Counted from the stretch's first letter, positions 47,539 through 61,496 are shown. The stretch is DNA of 64,000 bases from Carnegiea gigantea (GCA_029747015.1 JAKOGI010000009.1:1678501-1742500); one strand, 5' to 3'. Notes: generated from the sequence alone by a model not told the origin. Numbers and translations: made by a program.

Positions 47539-50522
47539 TTTTTGGGGTGGGGGGATAGGGAAAGGTAATGTATTACTATAGAAAGGTCAAAAGATTAGAC
47601 GCACATTAAGCATCAGACAAAAAACTATATTCATCCAAAATACAAACCATCCACAAAGTCGGCCACATCAAAAGAGGAAGAGCTGAACTTTTCATTCTCG
47701 TAGAAGTAGACGGTTTTGATGAAATTGTCTTTCGAGTGCTGAAAAGGAGTCTCTACACCATTAAAAATTCTTCTGTTTCTCTCTCTCCAAAAAATGACAT
47801 GAAGTAGGACCATTGTTGCTTTCTTCTTTTTCACTTTCCTACCAAAGTAAACCTCTCTAGCTAAATGATGGTTCTTAATGGAATCAGAATCAATCCAAGC
47901 CGTGCCCAAGCAACTGAAAGCTAGATCCCATGGTGCCCTAGCAGACTGACGGTGGAGCGGTAAATGATCCGTTGAGTAATCCCCTTTGCACATGAAACAT
48001 CTATTATCCAAGATCTCCCCTTCTTTTGCAAGTTATCACGAGTTAGTATCTTTCCATGTGTAGCTTCCCAAACAAAGATGGGAACTATTAAGGGGACCAT
48101 AGACTTCCATATGAGCTTGTAAGGGAAACCTCTTTCAAAACGAGCCTCCAATGATGAATGATTCAAGTGTAGAAGCTTCAAATAAAAAATTTGTTTGTGA
48201 AGCCCCTTGTAGTATTCAGATCCCATCTCACGTTGTTAAGTGAAGAGTCCCCTAGTTTGACCTCACTAAGCTTATTGAAAAAGCTTATCATAGTGTCATC
48301 ATCAATAAAGCCATCTCATTGACAAAAATAGGCACTCAAACATTGCTACCAGACACACTTGCTCCTTATAATCTGCAATGGAAGCATTTCTGCCACCTGC
48401 CATGACATAACGACCAGGAAAAAAGCTCTTTCAAGGGAGCGTCGCCACACTGCCCCAAAAAAACAAAGGTAGAACCGCTACCTACCTCAAAGGATAAGTG
48501 TGGAAAGAATCTCTCCTAACCTTTGGAGATGTATCTCAAAAGACTATACCCATAAGAGCCATCCGGCGAAGAGGGAAGCCATCTGAATCCTGCCTCACCA
48601 TGTTTGACGGTAACTACTTTTCTCCAAAGATTGTCCTTCTCATACATAAATGTCTAAAGTATACTTGCTAAGAAGAGCCTCGTTAAATAGGCGCAAATCC
48701 CTCACGCCTAACCCTCCTACAAACAGTAGTTGCTACACACCTTTCCTTCTCACAAGATACTGGAAATCACTCCCAAAAGAACCCCAAAAGAATTCTCTCT
48801 GGATTGCTTCTAGTCTATTGGCCACTTAGGAAGGGTAAGGAAAGAGGGAGAAGTAGGAAGCAAGGATTCACAATGCAGTTTCGATCGCGATTTCGGTTTC
48901 GGTAGCCGTACGGCAAAATTGCTCTAATACGGCAATCGCATTCCATATCGCAGCTATCGCGGCATGAAAACGCGGTTCACCCAACTCCAAAACCTTTCCA
49001 ATGCGGCCGTTTCGTCGCGGTTCGACCACATTTTGAATCCATGGTAGGAAGTCAGGATGTTTGAGAGAACACTCTTGATAAGAGTTAATGTCCTCTGTTT
49101 TGAAAGGTAAATAGGCTCTTATCTAGATAAGTTTTTCTCAAACTTCTTAACAATTGGATCCCAAATGGTCTTCTTTTTAAACTTGGCATCAAGAGGGAGG
49201 CCTAGGTAAGTGGTCGGCGAGGTATCAATATTGCAGCCTAAAACGCCTACAAGCAACTGAATATTGTCCATTTGTCCCACAGGCAAAATAGATCTTTTTG
49301 CCACGTTAATCCTTGGGAAACCACTTGAAACGAAGTAAGAACACAGCGAAGGCCATCTGCTCACAATCATTATCACAAAATGCAAAATACAATCATGTTG
49401 TTTGGAAAAAGATGTGAGAATTTTGTAGTTGTCATACACTAGCGACCCACTGAAAACCCAGACATGAGGCTAGCACTAGAAGGTAGTTAAATCATTCTAG
49501 TAAATACTCCATGCCTAGCAAAAATAACGGGGAGATAAAGGGTCTCCCCCATGAAGCCCTCTAGAAGCCGAAAAGAACTTCGTTGGAGAACCATTAGCAC
49601 TACAAAAGATGTAGAGTAGATGCATTGGTGCATCCAATCAATCCACTTTCCCCCCAAACCCGTTCTTTTCATGATATATATCAAAAAGTCCCAGTTCACA
49701 TGATCATAAGCCTTCTTGATGTCCAATGCTGGGTTTCCTGTTCTTAAGGTGATAGGTTCAGCTGATGGTATTTTAGTATTGTGGAATAAAAGCACTTTCC
49801 ATTGGTCTCTTCTACGTGTGGTGAATTTTCGACCACTTGCTTCCTGCAAATAGTTGATGGTAGCTTCTCTGGGGCCCTTACTGGTGTTTATGATCCGCAT
49901 GTCACAATTGACAGAGCGAGGATGTGGGACAACTTGGGTTGTATTAGAGATGGTTGGTCATGTCGTTGGTACAAGGGGGTTTCAATGGAATTGTGCCTTT
50001 TAAAGAAAAGAGCACTGGTGTGCATCCTTCTAATGCAATGGAAGAGTCCCGGGATTCATCAATTACTCAACCCTGATGGATCTTCCTTTTGGGGGAGGGG
50101 GGGTAGGGCAGACTTCACATGGTCTACGAGTGGAGATGATTCAATGACTTGGTGTGTTCCAGGTTGGACTGCTTTCTTGTGTCGGTAGACTGGGAGAAGT
50201 TCTTTCAGGACATCATTCAGAAAAGGCTGTCTGGACCTTTTTCTGATCACTTTCCTATTTGTCTTGAGACGATGAATATGGTTGGAATTTGAGGCTTTCT
50301 CTGATCTTATTAAAGAGTGGTGGAAGGAGGCACAGCCACACAGGTGACAGGTTTCGCTAGTTTCATTGTTGCAAATAAGCTTAAATTTATCAAAGCCTTA
50401 AGAAGTGGAATAGGGATGTATTTGGAGGCATCAAGACTCAAAAGTACAACCTTGTAGGAACTATCTCTTAATGAGAAAGCAGAATCTTCTGGCCTTGCTG
50501 GCGATGAAATTCAGCAGAGAAA
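47539..50522 (-). mobile_element. Twin-primed LINE in helicase intron, copy B
   Basis: This is the counterpart of 21053-23841, flanked by AGATCTTTTATTGATTTT (47521-47538) and AGTTCTTCTATTGATTTT (50523-50540). RT and zinc-binding blocks read on the minus strand ([27 protein letters not shown]) and the endonuclease part on the plus strand after about 49725. A 183-bp hAT MITE has inserted in it at 48861. Confidence 0.87.
48853..49051. mobile_element. hAT-type MITE with 8-bp target duplication, copy B only
   Basis: The element (48861-49043, 183 bp) has inverted ends CAAGGATTCACAATG and, read from the right, CATGGATTCAAAATG. Both sides carry GTAGGAAG (48853-48860 and 49044-49051). Copy A has the empty site with one such octamer (about 22361-22368, GTAGGAAA). 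The interior is unusually rich in CG dinucleotides. There is no coding capacity. An 8-bp duplication with CA...TG ends fits the hAT superfamily. Confidence 0.85.
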
Positions 50523-50763
50523 AGTTCTTCTATTGATTTTCCTCTTTTTGTATTTTAATTTTCGTGCTCTGGTATGTGCTAGCCTTACGTATTTTTTTTT
50601 TTTTAATAATTTGTTTTAGAAAATATGCCCTACTCAAGCTCACGTTGGAGCTTATATTTTTTTGTTGCTATGGTGTTAGCAATTTGGGTTTTGAGCTTAC
50701 TTATAGTGTTGCAGAAACATGCTTGGTAAAGGATGTGTCTGAAATTTTTGTTTGAAGTGCTGA

Positions 50764-50937
<174 letters not shown>

Positions 50938-51210
50938 TGACAATTTTTTCCCTTAGGGAGGAGGAGAGGCTATTGAAGTGAACAGAAGTACAGAACACCC
51001 CCCCCTGGTGACCACAATGATTTGTGATAAGATGCATTAACCTCCTCTTGTTAGTTGTTGTTTCTTGGACACAAGTGTTTAGCTATTTGGATTTCAGTGA
51101 ATAATATCTGTTGGGATAAAAGTTTGGCTGATGATGTAGGGTAGTCAGATACTGTAAGACTGTCAATTCCAAACTAAAAATTATGGGCTTTTACATCTTC
51201 ATGTTAGCAT

Positions 51211-51394
51211 TTCATTTCGTAGCGCAGTTTTCAGTTTGATGTTGACTCTTGTCTTCTTTTTTCAACTGTCTGTCACTTGTTGACCCCAGATGCACTCATC
51301 TTCGTATTCGCGTTTTCATTTTGTAGTGCAGTTTTCAGTTTGGTGTTTATTCTCTCTTCTTTTTCCAACTGTCTGTCACTTATTGACCTCAGAT
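51211..51394. repeat. 103-bp imperfect tandem duplication in helicase intron, copy B
   Basis: This is the same direct repeat as at 24533-24716 of copy A, with the same period. Confidence 0.8.
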
Positions 51395-51698
51395 TAGCTG
51401 CATCCTCCGGCATCATGTCTCTGTATGTAGGGATGCTTGTCATTTTGGTGAAGTGTGTGAGATAGTTTGAAAAACGGGGGCATATCCTAAATGGATGCTC
51501 ATTGAATATATCCTCGTTAAGGATGCATTTTGGGATGTCAAGCCATATAATAGAAGCATTGAGCAAATTGGCAAATTATTTATGTGATTAAGCAATTCTG
51601 TTTTGGGAAATACAACTCAAGCTTAAGTTGCGTTCGTGGGGAAAAGTCAATCTTTGACATATGATACATGATTCCATTCCCTATCGACTACTCTATAG

Positions 51699-51875
<177 letters not shown>

Positions 51876-54800
51876 TGACATCCTGCATCCATGTGATTTT
51901 CTTGCTTAACTAGAATGCATTTGTCGAGATGCTCATGTTATATGTTAATTATTCAGCGTGATAATGGTGGATGAAGCCCATGAAAGGACCCTATCAACTG
52001 ACATACTGTTTGGGTTGGTGAAGGTGAGTTCATTTTTATATGAAGTCATGTTCATCTATGTTCCTGTAGGCTGGGGGATTTTATTTACACATCTGCTGGT
52101 AACTAATCAAATTTGTGGGAGTACTAATTGTTGTCTCTGTGTCTGTGTTGTGCACAAATGGGTCGATCTATAAGATCTCAGCTAGTCGCCCGCAGGGGGG
52201 GGGGTTCCCGGAGCGTAGATCCTAGCCCTTGTCTGTTCTCAAAAGTAAATTTTGTTCTTGTTTCATCTCTTTTTCTTACTGGTTGTGTGCTTTTGGTGAT
52301 AGGATGTTGCTCGTTTTCGGCCAGACTTGAAGTTACTCATCTCTAGTGCAACTCTTGATGCTGAGAAGTTCAGTGACTATTTTGATTCTGCCCCAATTTT
52401 CAAAATTCCAGGGAGGCGTTACCCTGTGGAGATACACTACACTAAGGCTCCAGAGGCCGATTATCTGGATGCTGCAATTGTTACTGCTTTGCAAATACAT
52501 GTCACGCAACCACCCGGTGATATTCTGGTATTCCTTACTGGGGAAGAGGAGATTGAAACAGCAGAGGAAATATTGAAGCATAGGACCAGAGGCCTGGGCG
52601 CAAAGATTGCTGAACTCATTATACGTCCCATCTATGCCAACCTACCGACTGATATGCAAGCTAAGATATTTGAGCCTACCCCTGAAGGGGCGCATAAGGT
52701 TGTGTTGGCTACAAATATTGCTGAGACATCTCTGACAATTGATGGTATTAAGTATGTCATAGATCCTGGCTTTTGTAAAATGAAGTCATATAATCCACGC
52801 ACAGGGATGGAATCATTGCTTGTGACGCCCATTTCAAAGGCATCAGCAAATCAACGTGCTGGTCGATCTGGACGAACTGGTCCCGGAAAATGCTTCAGGT
52901 TGTACACTGCATATAATTACTATCATGATTTGGAAGATAATACTGTCCCTGAAATCCAGCGAACAAATCTAGCGAATGTTGTGCTGACACTCAAGAGTCT
53001 TGGTATTCATGACTTACTGAACTTTGATTTTATGGACCCACCACCATCGGAAGCACTATTAAAGGCTCTTGAGTTGCAATATGCACTTGGTGCTCTCAAT
53101 AAACTAGGGGAATTGACTAAAGTTGGGAGGAGGATGGCAGAATTTCCCCTTGATCCCATGCTTTCCAAGATGATTGTTGCTTCAGATAAGTACAAATGTT
53201 CAGAGGAGATAATCACTATCGCAGCGATGCTTTCTATTGGAAATTCTATCTTCTACCGCCCAAAAGACAAACAAGTCCATGCAGACACCGCAAGGATGAG
53301 ATTTCATGAAGGAAACGTTGGGGACCATATTGCATTGCTTAAGGTAGAGCATCAACAATCATCGTTCTGCTCCTGACTTTTAAAATTATTTGATTACTTT
53401 GTATAAACGCCCCCCCCCCCAAAACCAAAAAACAGTGGAAAAAGAACTGATGGTTTGAGGTTCCTCTGATATCATGAAAAAGATTTAGATTGAGGCTGAA
53501 TGTACATGATTTATTCTATGTAATTGCCAGCCTTGCATGATTACCTTGAACCTGTCTAAGGCAGCTTTCTTTATTTGTGTTGGTGTCGGGAAAGTGAGCT
53601 GATTCTTTTTGCTATACTTTTGCTGTTTTCTTCCTCATTTTTAGGTTTACAATGATTGGAAGGCATGCGACTATGGAACCATGTGGTGCTATTAGAATTA
53701 TGTTCAGGTATAGGTTTCCTTCTTTAGTTTCAGCTGTTCTGATGTGTGACTAGAGCTGAATTGTTGTTGCAGTCGAGGTTTCTAGTTTTGTCCTGCTGCC
53801 AGGGTGCTTTAGATATTTGATTCTCATCTTTGTTATTATGATTCCGTATAATGTAATTGTTAAGTAAGATTTCTGAGATTGATTTTGCAGGTCAGGAGTA
53901 TCAAACGGGCTAGGGATATAAGGGATCAGCTTGAAGGGCTTTTGGAGAGGGTCGAAATCGAACCGACATCTAGCCTGAATGATTTGGAAGCAATAAAAAA
54001 GGCTGTCACAGCAAGTTCTCTTCTAATGCCTTCTGTTTTGCAGCTTGTTTTTGAGCTTTGATGAACTGATTGATACTACGTCAGTCCAGTGCTTGTCTGA
54101 TTACCTATTTACGTTTGCTTTTGCAACTCCTGCTTCAGGTTTCTTTCCTCACTCTGCAAGGCTTCAGAAAAATGGGTCTTATAGGACGGTAAAGCATCCT
54201 CAGACTGTTTACCTTCACCAAAGCTCTGGTTTAGCACAGGTAAGTCATTTTAAGTCATAGCCATTTGATTTACATTGCAAACTGGACCTAGATCTCCTTC
54301 AAGGCCGAATGTATCTAATAATTTTGTGTGGTTTAGGCTGCATGCAGAAGGATTACGTACTGGATAATAAACGTAGGTCAGCTTGGAAAGCCGAATCTTT
54401 GAAGGCGTATAGCGTGCAGTAAAGAGCATAGTACAAGTGTAATGTTGTGAAACCAAAGCTAATATAGGACATATATCAGGGAGCATGGGTGCGGAAAAGT
54501 GGGGCTGAGCGGTCCAGTTTCCAGAGCAGTCATAAGCATCATGTTCCCTGGATTATTAATAGTTATTCTTATGGCTTTGTCATGGCAACTTCTCTTGAGA
54601 TTCTCCTTCCCTTCCTCTTTCTTTGAGATTGCACGCCATCAGCTGGGTTATTTATTGTTGGATGGAGGGTTGGTGTGACATTGGTCTCAGAATGTAGGGG
54701 CTGTGATGCTCATTGGCTGTATTAAAAGGAAATCGTTAATAGTCCCAACACTCAGAAGGAAACAAAATCCTCTGACATTACTGTTTCATATTCAATAGTG

Positions 54801-55307
54801 TGGGATTAATCCTTGTTATCTGGATATTTATATATGTGCTAGCTATATTAAAAAAAGTGATTTATACTCAACCATAACACCTAAAAGGTGTGCGACATGT
54901 TAGATTTGTTTTAAGTTGGCGGAGAACCATTTGGAATGCAGGAGTAGTCATTCAGTCATTCCTGAACTTTATGTTTGTGCTGTTGTGGAACAGGTGGAGC
55001 CCCTACCACGATGGGTTATCTATCATGAACTGGTTTTGACAACAAAGGAATACATGAGACAGGTGCCTTTTTTCCCAGCTTTTTGTTATAATTCTTGTCT
55101 CAGAGTATTTTCAAGTATCAAGATCTTAGTAACAAACAAACAACTGCTTCTGTTCTTGTTGTCAGTTCTTATGGTTTTTGTTTTAAAATAATTGTTTGTT
55201 TAATTCTTTTGACCATATGTAGGTGACTGAGCTGAAACCAGAGTGGCTGGTGGAGATTGCCCCTCACTACTACCAATTGAAGGATGCTGAAGATTGTGTG
55301 CTTATCC

Positions 55308-55338
<31 letters not shown>

Positions 55339-55471
55339 TTCATTTTTGTTGACTAATTTTGATGAGCGATGAATTTTGCTTAGCCTTAATGCATTGTTCT
55401 AAAGTCATATTGTTTTTGCAGCTGGAACAAAGAAAATGCCAAAGGGCAAAGGACATTTGGCCGCTACATGA

Positions 55472-56369
55472 GGCGGCAGCAGTTGAAGATCAAGTGTTTA
55501 CTAAAAAGGCACGTCTATGTTGGTCTTTGAGCCCATCCTTTGTGTCTTTCTATTCCCTATTTTAAGATTGAGATCAGTTGAATGCTCATGGCTCATGTCC
55601 TCTGTCTATTTTTTTTTCGAGGCTGAAAATTCACACCCAAAGGCTGTAAATATGATGATGTCTGCGGGGTGGGTGTGTTGAGTCCCTCCCCAAATTTGAT
55701 GTTATAATTTTGTAATCTCATTAATTTTCTTACAGTCTTGTGCATTGTGCTATATCAGAGAGCATAAGAAGGTTAGAAATTAGAGATGTGATATTTTGAC
55801 ATGAGGTTCACCAAATTTTGTTCAGTATAAAAATTTAACCTTGTATGTTGCTTTCACATCAACTGGTATGTGATTTGTCTTTGCACCTTAATTCAAAGGT
55901 GTGAAATTGCTCTCAATGTCATTCCATTGTTGTCTCTGTGATTTCAGTTCAGTTCTTTGATATTTTGAAATTTAGCTTTTACGCATTGGTTCCAGCCTAT
56001 GACTACAAAAAAAGGGGGGGTGGGGGAAGGGGTCTTCGGAAATAGAACTGGATTTCTAAAGGTATTAAGTGTTACTATTCAGTGTTTGGTCGTACTTGCA
56101 AGGTTATCAAGCCCTTCTGAACAAAGGGATTTGATGTCCTGGTATTTCAAACTTTATTCTTCTTAAATGTTTGACTTCTAATCGTTCATCCGTCAGGTCG
56201 AGGGTCCTGGCGTTGCTCCTTTGTTCTAGTATCTGAGCACTGCCTAGTTTTGATTACGGTGTGCCATGGTCTTGTTCACTTGGATTTTGGCTATGATACT
56301 TGGGTAGGTGCAACAAGAATACTGGCCTTACTGCATGAGGGAGACGATTGAGATCAAAAGAGTTTGTAA
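55472..56369. other. 3' flank of the helicase copy B
   Basis: This is non-coding sequence homologous to copy A 28779-29760, with several small insertions and deletions. No gene is recognised. Confidence 0.6.
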
Positions 56370-56572
56370 TGTGATGTTTGGTTTGATATAATGTAATGGA
56401 AATATAATGCAATCAACTTTGCAATGCAATTATGATTTCCTTATTTGTGGTGATTATAATTACAAGATAGTTCTTTTATAGCAATACTTTCATACAACCA
56501 AGTAAGGTAATGAAAACACAATTTCAAACTTGTTTGCATTACAAGGTTGATTAGATCTAACCAAACATCACA
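56370..56572. mobile_element. MITE with TGTGATGTTTGGTT inverted ends, copy B only
   Basis: This 203-bp insertion has perfect 14-bp inverted ends (TGTGATGTTTGGTT and AACCAAACATCACA). It is flanked by TAA on the left (56367-56369) and TAG on the right (56573-56575). Copy A has the uninterrupted site (gtttgttaagtgtggatgg, about 29743-29762). The 3-bp flank suggests a PIF/Harbinger-like element. No coding capacity. Confidence 0.8.
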
Positions 56573-56915
56573 TAGGTATGGATGGAACTATGACTAAAAG
56601 CACAGACGCATTTAGTCAATAAAAGGCGGTGGTGGTGAACCCGACCCCAATTCTTTATTAAAATAGAAAACAACTTTTTATATTTTCTAATTTGCTTTCC
56701 CTCTAATTTGTTTTCTTCTAAACTAGGAATAATACCGTGCTTCGCACGGTTTTGTGTGAATATTTATTTTAATAATAAAAGTGAAATAATAGTTTGTAAC
56801 AATTCATAATCTAAATAGGTTATAAAAGTACCAAAGTACCACGATTAATGACATTTTAACTTATAGGTTGAAACTCAATAGAAATTTCGTTATTGCCAAC
56901 CTAAATTTTAAAAAA

Positions 56916-58388
56916 GTAAAAAATTTGAATTCTAGTCTGACACTTGTCAAATCATCATGAATTCTTTCACTTTTATATGTCAACTTAAATTTGCATGGGT
57001 GTGAGTTAACATACATTTTGATAATTCATTAAAAAAAAACAAAGAACTTTGGTGGAGTTGGAATTGTTTGATCATCTTAAAAAAAAAAAAATGAGAACAT
57101 GTCAAGGAAAGATTGGAATATGATGATTTGAAACAAAAAACGAAGGAAGTCATTACATCAATTAAATATGAGAACCACCTCAAATAATTAGTAAAAATAA
57201 TTATGAAAGAACCAAAAAATATTAGTTGCATTTTTACATTGAATATGTTTTCATTTTGCATTGAAACTCAGCATATTAACGTAGACTTTTAATGCGTTCG
57301 ATTGAACTTTAATATTATTAATAGTCTTTTAATTTTCAAATTAGTTAATTGCATAAAAAAGAACCAACGAAAATTTGACACTAGTCAATCCTACAACAAC
57401 TTATTCAATTTTATATATATCTATATGATGATATGATATGATGATTTCATGCATTCAAATAGAACCTTAATTACTTGAAATGCAAGGTTGGGTTGCCTTT
57501 TGAGAGGCTTTTTAGTAGGAAAAATTGGAATGAAATAGAATCAATGGATTTAAATTCTATATTATGTATTTGGTACATAATAGGAATGAAATCAAGTTTT
57601 AATTCTTGCTATTTGAAAACTAGTTATGAACAGGAATCAATTTTTTTTTGTATTTGAAAACTTTTTCATGTAGTAACTTATATTTTCTTAAATGTAATAT
57701 CTAGTCAAAAATAAAGTTTTTGTGACCTTATTACCTAATAAATTGGGATTCGTATTTTACTTTTTTTGTAATTAATTACTTTTGTAATTCTTTTTCCTCT
57801 TGTATTGCTGGTTGATACCTAACAATTAACATTGTGCATGTAATGATTGGTATAAAATGAAAGTCACGATAATCACCCTTACTCCCACGATATTCGCTGT
57901 ATGTATGGCATGAATTGACATCTATCCCCATTTTTTGTAATTTTACGTTAATCAAAATCCGTTTTTTAGACATGCAAGAAATTTAACAAATAAAGAGAAA
58001 ATTAATTATTTAGGTATTGTTTGTTATCAGGTTTTTTCCACATACAAAACATGAAATGAGATTAAAAGACCAAAAAAATAAATAAATAAAGGTCTCGGGA
58101 CCAAATTCCCTTCTCCCGAACATTATTCTCCCCTCACAACTCACAAGTTCAATTTTTCCGATGACATCAACGTTTTCGGGTGTAAATAGCAAGAAGATAA
58201 TGTTTGTCATTCTCTCCAGCAATAGCCAACATGCAGCGATTTCCTCCCCTTTATTCAGGCATCAACATAAAAGCAAAAATCAATTTTGATCAAAATAAAC
58301 AATCCCCCCCCCCCCAAAAAAAAAAAAGAACAATGGACAAAAACAATAACAATTGGCAGAACGAAGCAGAACGAACATACCAAAAATA
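56916..58388. other. 1.47-kb AT-rich segment present only in copy B
   Basis: Copy A passes directly from the equivalent of 56915 (attttaaaaaag) to the equivalent of 58389 (aagatagttcaaaaaacaag). The segment is AT-rich with no recognisable gene. The open frames in it are short and unsupported. I see no terminal repeats, so a deletion in copy A is as likely as an insertion in B. Confidence 0.75.
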
Positions 58389-58785
58389 AGATAGTTCAAA
58401 AAACAAGAGCAATTATCAAGGAGATTGGGAGATAGATCAAACATGCTGAGCAAAGGAAAAAAAGTAAGAAACAATGGATACCAGATCAGATAAAAAATTA
58501 CGAATTAGTGGAGCAAACATCAGCTGTTGAGGGCCTATGAACTACAACCCCCCTCTCTCCCTCTCTCTCACACACATAGACACACGTATACACACTGCGA
58601 AATAACAAAAGTGAGGTTAACTATTTGGGGATTCTTCTCCTTTTTAAAAAAAAAAAAAAAACTAAAGTTGGTCTCGAGGGGATGGTTCCTTTGATTTGAA
58701 GAGATTTGATACTCCCACCTATCAAATTGCTTGCCCAAAATGCTCATAATAAACACAGAGATTAGGAACTTCATACTTAAATAGA

Positions 58786-58890
58786 TCGGGGGGAAAAAGT
58801 TCTACTATGTATGCTATTGCACTAGATTTAGGTGGTATCCCTCATATTTGTCCATTTGATCTAAATCAAAAGTGCATTCTTATTTGTATT
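58786..58890 (+). pseudogene. Decayed SMC5 exon-2 fragment, copy B
   Basis: The plus strand reads SGGKSSTMYAIALDLGGIPH, a further decayed form of the SMC5 Walker A exon, followed by intron-2-like sequence. It pairs with 30853-30957 of copy A, so the relic existed before the large duplication. Confidence 0.85.
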
Positions 58891-59039
58891 GACTTCACTC
58901 CTGTCCCTTGCATACAACAACCTCCTCCGATCGTGCACCACTCACTTGACCCCAATGCCCCATTTTTTTTTTTTTTTCAAGCTGTAATATTATAGTCACT
59001 GGCCTTTTTATTTTAATTTTTTTTTGGGGTAAGAAAAAT

Positions 59040-59530
59040 TGAGAGATGATGCTCAGGCCTTCAGGGAGAATCTGAATTAGTGACTCATTTACATTCTTCT
59101 TCCTGCTAGTTCTAGACAAAAACTGCAAACCACTAGAAGGCCTTACAAAATTGTTCTAACCACTTGTACAATATTTGACGACTCCTTGAATATCCTCTTG
59201 TTTCGTTCATGCCAAAGGCAGTAAGCAGCTTCAGTAATGCAAAATGTGAAGATTTGCTGTTGAACTTCGTTTTGCTTCCAACTTCGAGTTGCTATCAATA
59301 TGTCACCTGCATATAACATTAGGCACTTGGACCTCCAAGAGCTCAATACGTTTTGTAAAACATGGCTGAAGCTGCACTTAAAGAAAAAGTGCCCATGATT
59401 GTCCTGCGGAATTACAGAGGCTACAAATCCATCCTGAATATGCACATGCCGATTCAACAGTCTGTCTTTAGTTGGTAGTCTCCCCAAACCCATTCTCCAA
59501 AAATAGAAACTATGTTCTCAAACATTGAAC
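59040..59530 (-). mobile_element. LINE zinc-binding-domain remnant, copy B
   Basis: A 116-codon minus-strand frame reads MGLGRLPTKDRLLNRHVHIQ, HGHFFFKCSFSHVLQNVL, ITEAAYCLWHERNKRIFKES. This is the reverse-transcriptase zinc-binding and C-terminal region of a plant LINE. It is more complete than the copy A version at 31150-31660. The Ty3/gypsy LTR starts just to its right. Confidence 0.8.
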
Positions 59531-59541
59531 ATTGTAAGGCT

Positions 59542-61494
59542 TGTCGCAGTGCCTACAAATTAAATAATCTAAATACCCTTGTAATAAAATATTAAGAACT
59601 ATAGATAGGGCAAGTAGAGTCGATCCCACGAGGAAACAAATTTAAGTTACAAAGCAATGAACTCTGGTAAAAACACAAATTACAAACTACTAAGATTTAA
59701 TTCTATGACTCAAACAATCACAAAAAAAATAATTTGGGGGGTAATTGGATAAAATATTCAAATATCTAACAAATCAATATAATTAAATCCTTGAGCACCA
59801 AAATTATAAACTAATAATAAAATTTACGCAAAATAAAAGAAAACAAATATCACTAAATAAGAAAATTGCTTGACTTTAATACATAGTTTACCATGTTACG
59901 TTATTTAATCATCAATACACTCATTATATTTACCGAATAGTTAAACTGAAGGTTAAGAAAATCTATAACCCCTATTTTCTCTTACTGTTTAATACACTCT
60001 AGAACGTCTAAGGATGAATTCTTTTAAGCCATTTAATTTATTACTCCACAGCATAACAAATTAAAGACTCACAGCATTAGGCTTTAGGAAAACTTCATCT
60101 AACCTAAACCATTAAATCCTCAACAGCAGATTCATGTAATTTAAACCTAAGTTGATTCTTTTATAAACTTAATAGCCAAAAGTTGTTACTAGATAACAAT
60201 TTCAAATGTTAAAATTATTTAGGTAGCCAAACAAAAATAATTCAACATTCAACGTCAAACAATTATTCCAAATCAACTTTGATTATTCACATAAACATAA
60301 CATAAAATTTAGGCACGTAAATCTTATCTCAAAAAAATAACTTATATGGTAAACTATAATATTAGGTCAAGTAAAATATTAAACTAGCCTAACATGGTAA
60401 TGCCAAACAAATGTATTAATAATACCAAACTAAACGTGCCAATCGAACAAGGAGGAAACAAAAATTAAAAAAATGAAAAAAATTAAACAAAGCAAACCAA
60501 AAAAGAGGAAACGGACGAAACAGACCAAAAAAACTGCGCTTCTGACGATGGTGCTTTTCGATCAAGGGTGATGATGATCGAGATGATGGAAATGATTCTG
60601 CGATCTGATGATTATGATTATGATGAATATGATGATCAACGATGATGATCTGGATGGATTATGGTGACGATGTTTGGGGAAGATGCTGATGGAATTTTTT
60701 CGATGATGATTGCGATGATTGATTTATGATGATTGATGAGATGATGATGATCGTGAAGATGGATATGTGAAGATGGGTATTCTGATTCTGCCTATGATGA
60801 GAAGCAGATGAAGACGGTGATGCTTTTTCGATGATGATGGAGAAGATGATTGTTGCTGATGGATGATCCTTCTGCCGTGAGATAAAGATGATATATAGTG
60901 GTGATGATGGAAGTTGAGATGAAGATTGTTGTGGTGGTGAGGGAGAAATGGAGAAAATGAAGCTAAGCCGTGGGATTTGTGTGGCTGCCATGAGTTTGTG
61001 GAAAAGAAGGAGAGAGTTCGGGGGAAAAGGCGAGAGAAAGCTGAAAAACAGGGGGTTGGGTCACGGACTCACGTCTGATTTTATTTTTTATTTTTTTGGG
61101 TTGATGATAAAAGGGCTTGGGCTGATATCTTCTTGGCCCAATCTTTATTTTCAACAATACTTCATCTTCTTTCTGTAATTTGCCCGAGTTATTCAAGATC
61201 TTGGAACGAGGCATTTTTAATAATTTTTTCCTTATCCATTTAACCTGAAAAATAAGGAAGAAAAAATTATAGTAATTAGCACATTAATATCAAATTGAAA
61301 ATTTGCCCAATATTAATATTTTAGCCCATAATTAAAATTATAACTTAAATTAGGTCCAATAACCCATGTTTTCATTTTTATCATTATTTTTCCCTAAATA
61401 TGCAAATGCAACTAAATATACAATTATATGCTACAAATAATAAAAATATTTAAGTAAATAAGTATAGAATAAATATGAAAATAAAGCTCTAACA
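59542..61494 (-). repeat. 3' LTR of the Ty3/gypsy element
   Basis: The boundaries TG at 59542 and CA at 61494 give about 1953 bp, with the polypurine tract immediately to the right. The left edge could instead be the TG at 59533. The other LTR is outside the window, so the limits cannot be confirmed by comparison. The LTR contains a GAT/ATG-rich low-complexity zone (60540-60960). Confidence 0.65.
60540..60960. repeat. GAT/ATG-rich low-complexity zone inside the LTR
   Basis: Degenerate repeats of gatgat, atgatg and gatgaag run for about 400 bp. The 110-codon minus-strand frame here (Ser/Ile/His-rich) is a by-product of the repeat. Confidence 0.8.
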
Positions 61495-61496
61495 AA

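Noticed and set aside
60659..60991. A 110-codon Ser/Ile/His-rich minus-strand ORF
   Set aside because: It lies in the GAT-rich part of the LTR and is low complexity.
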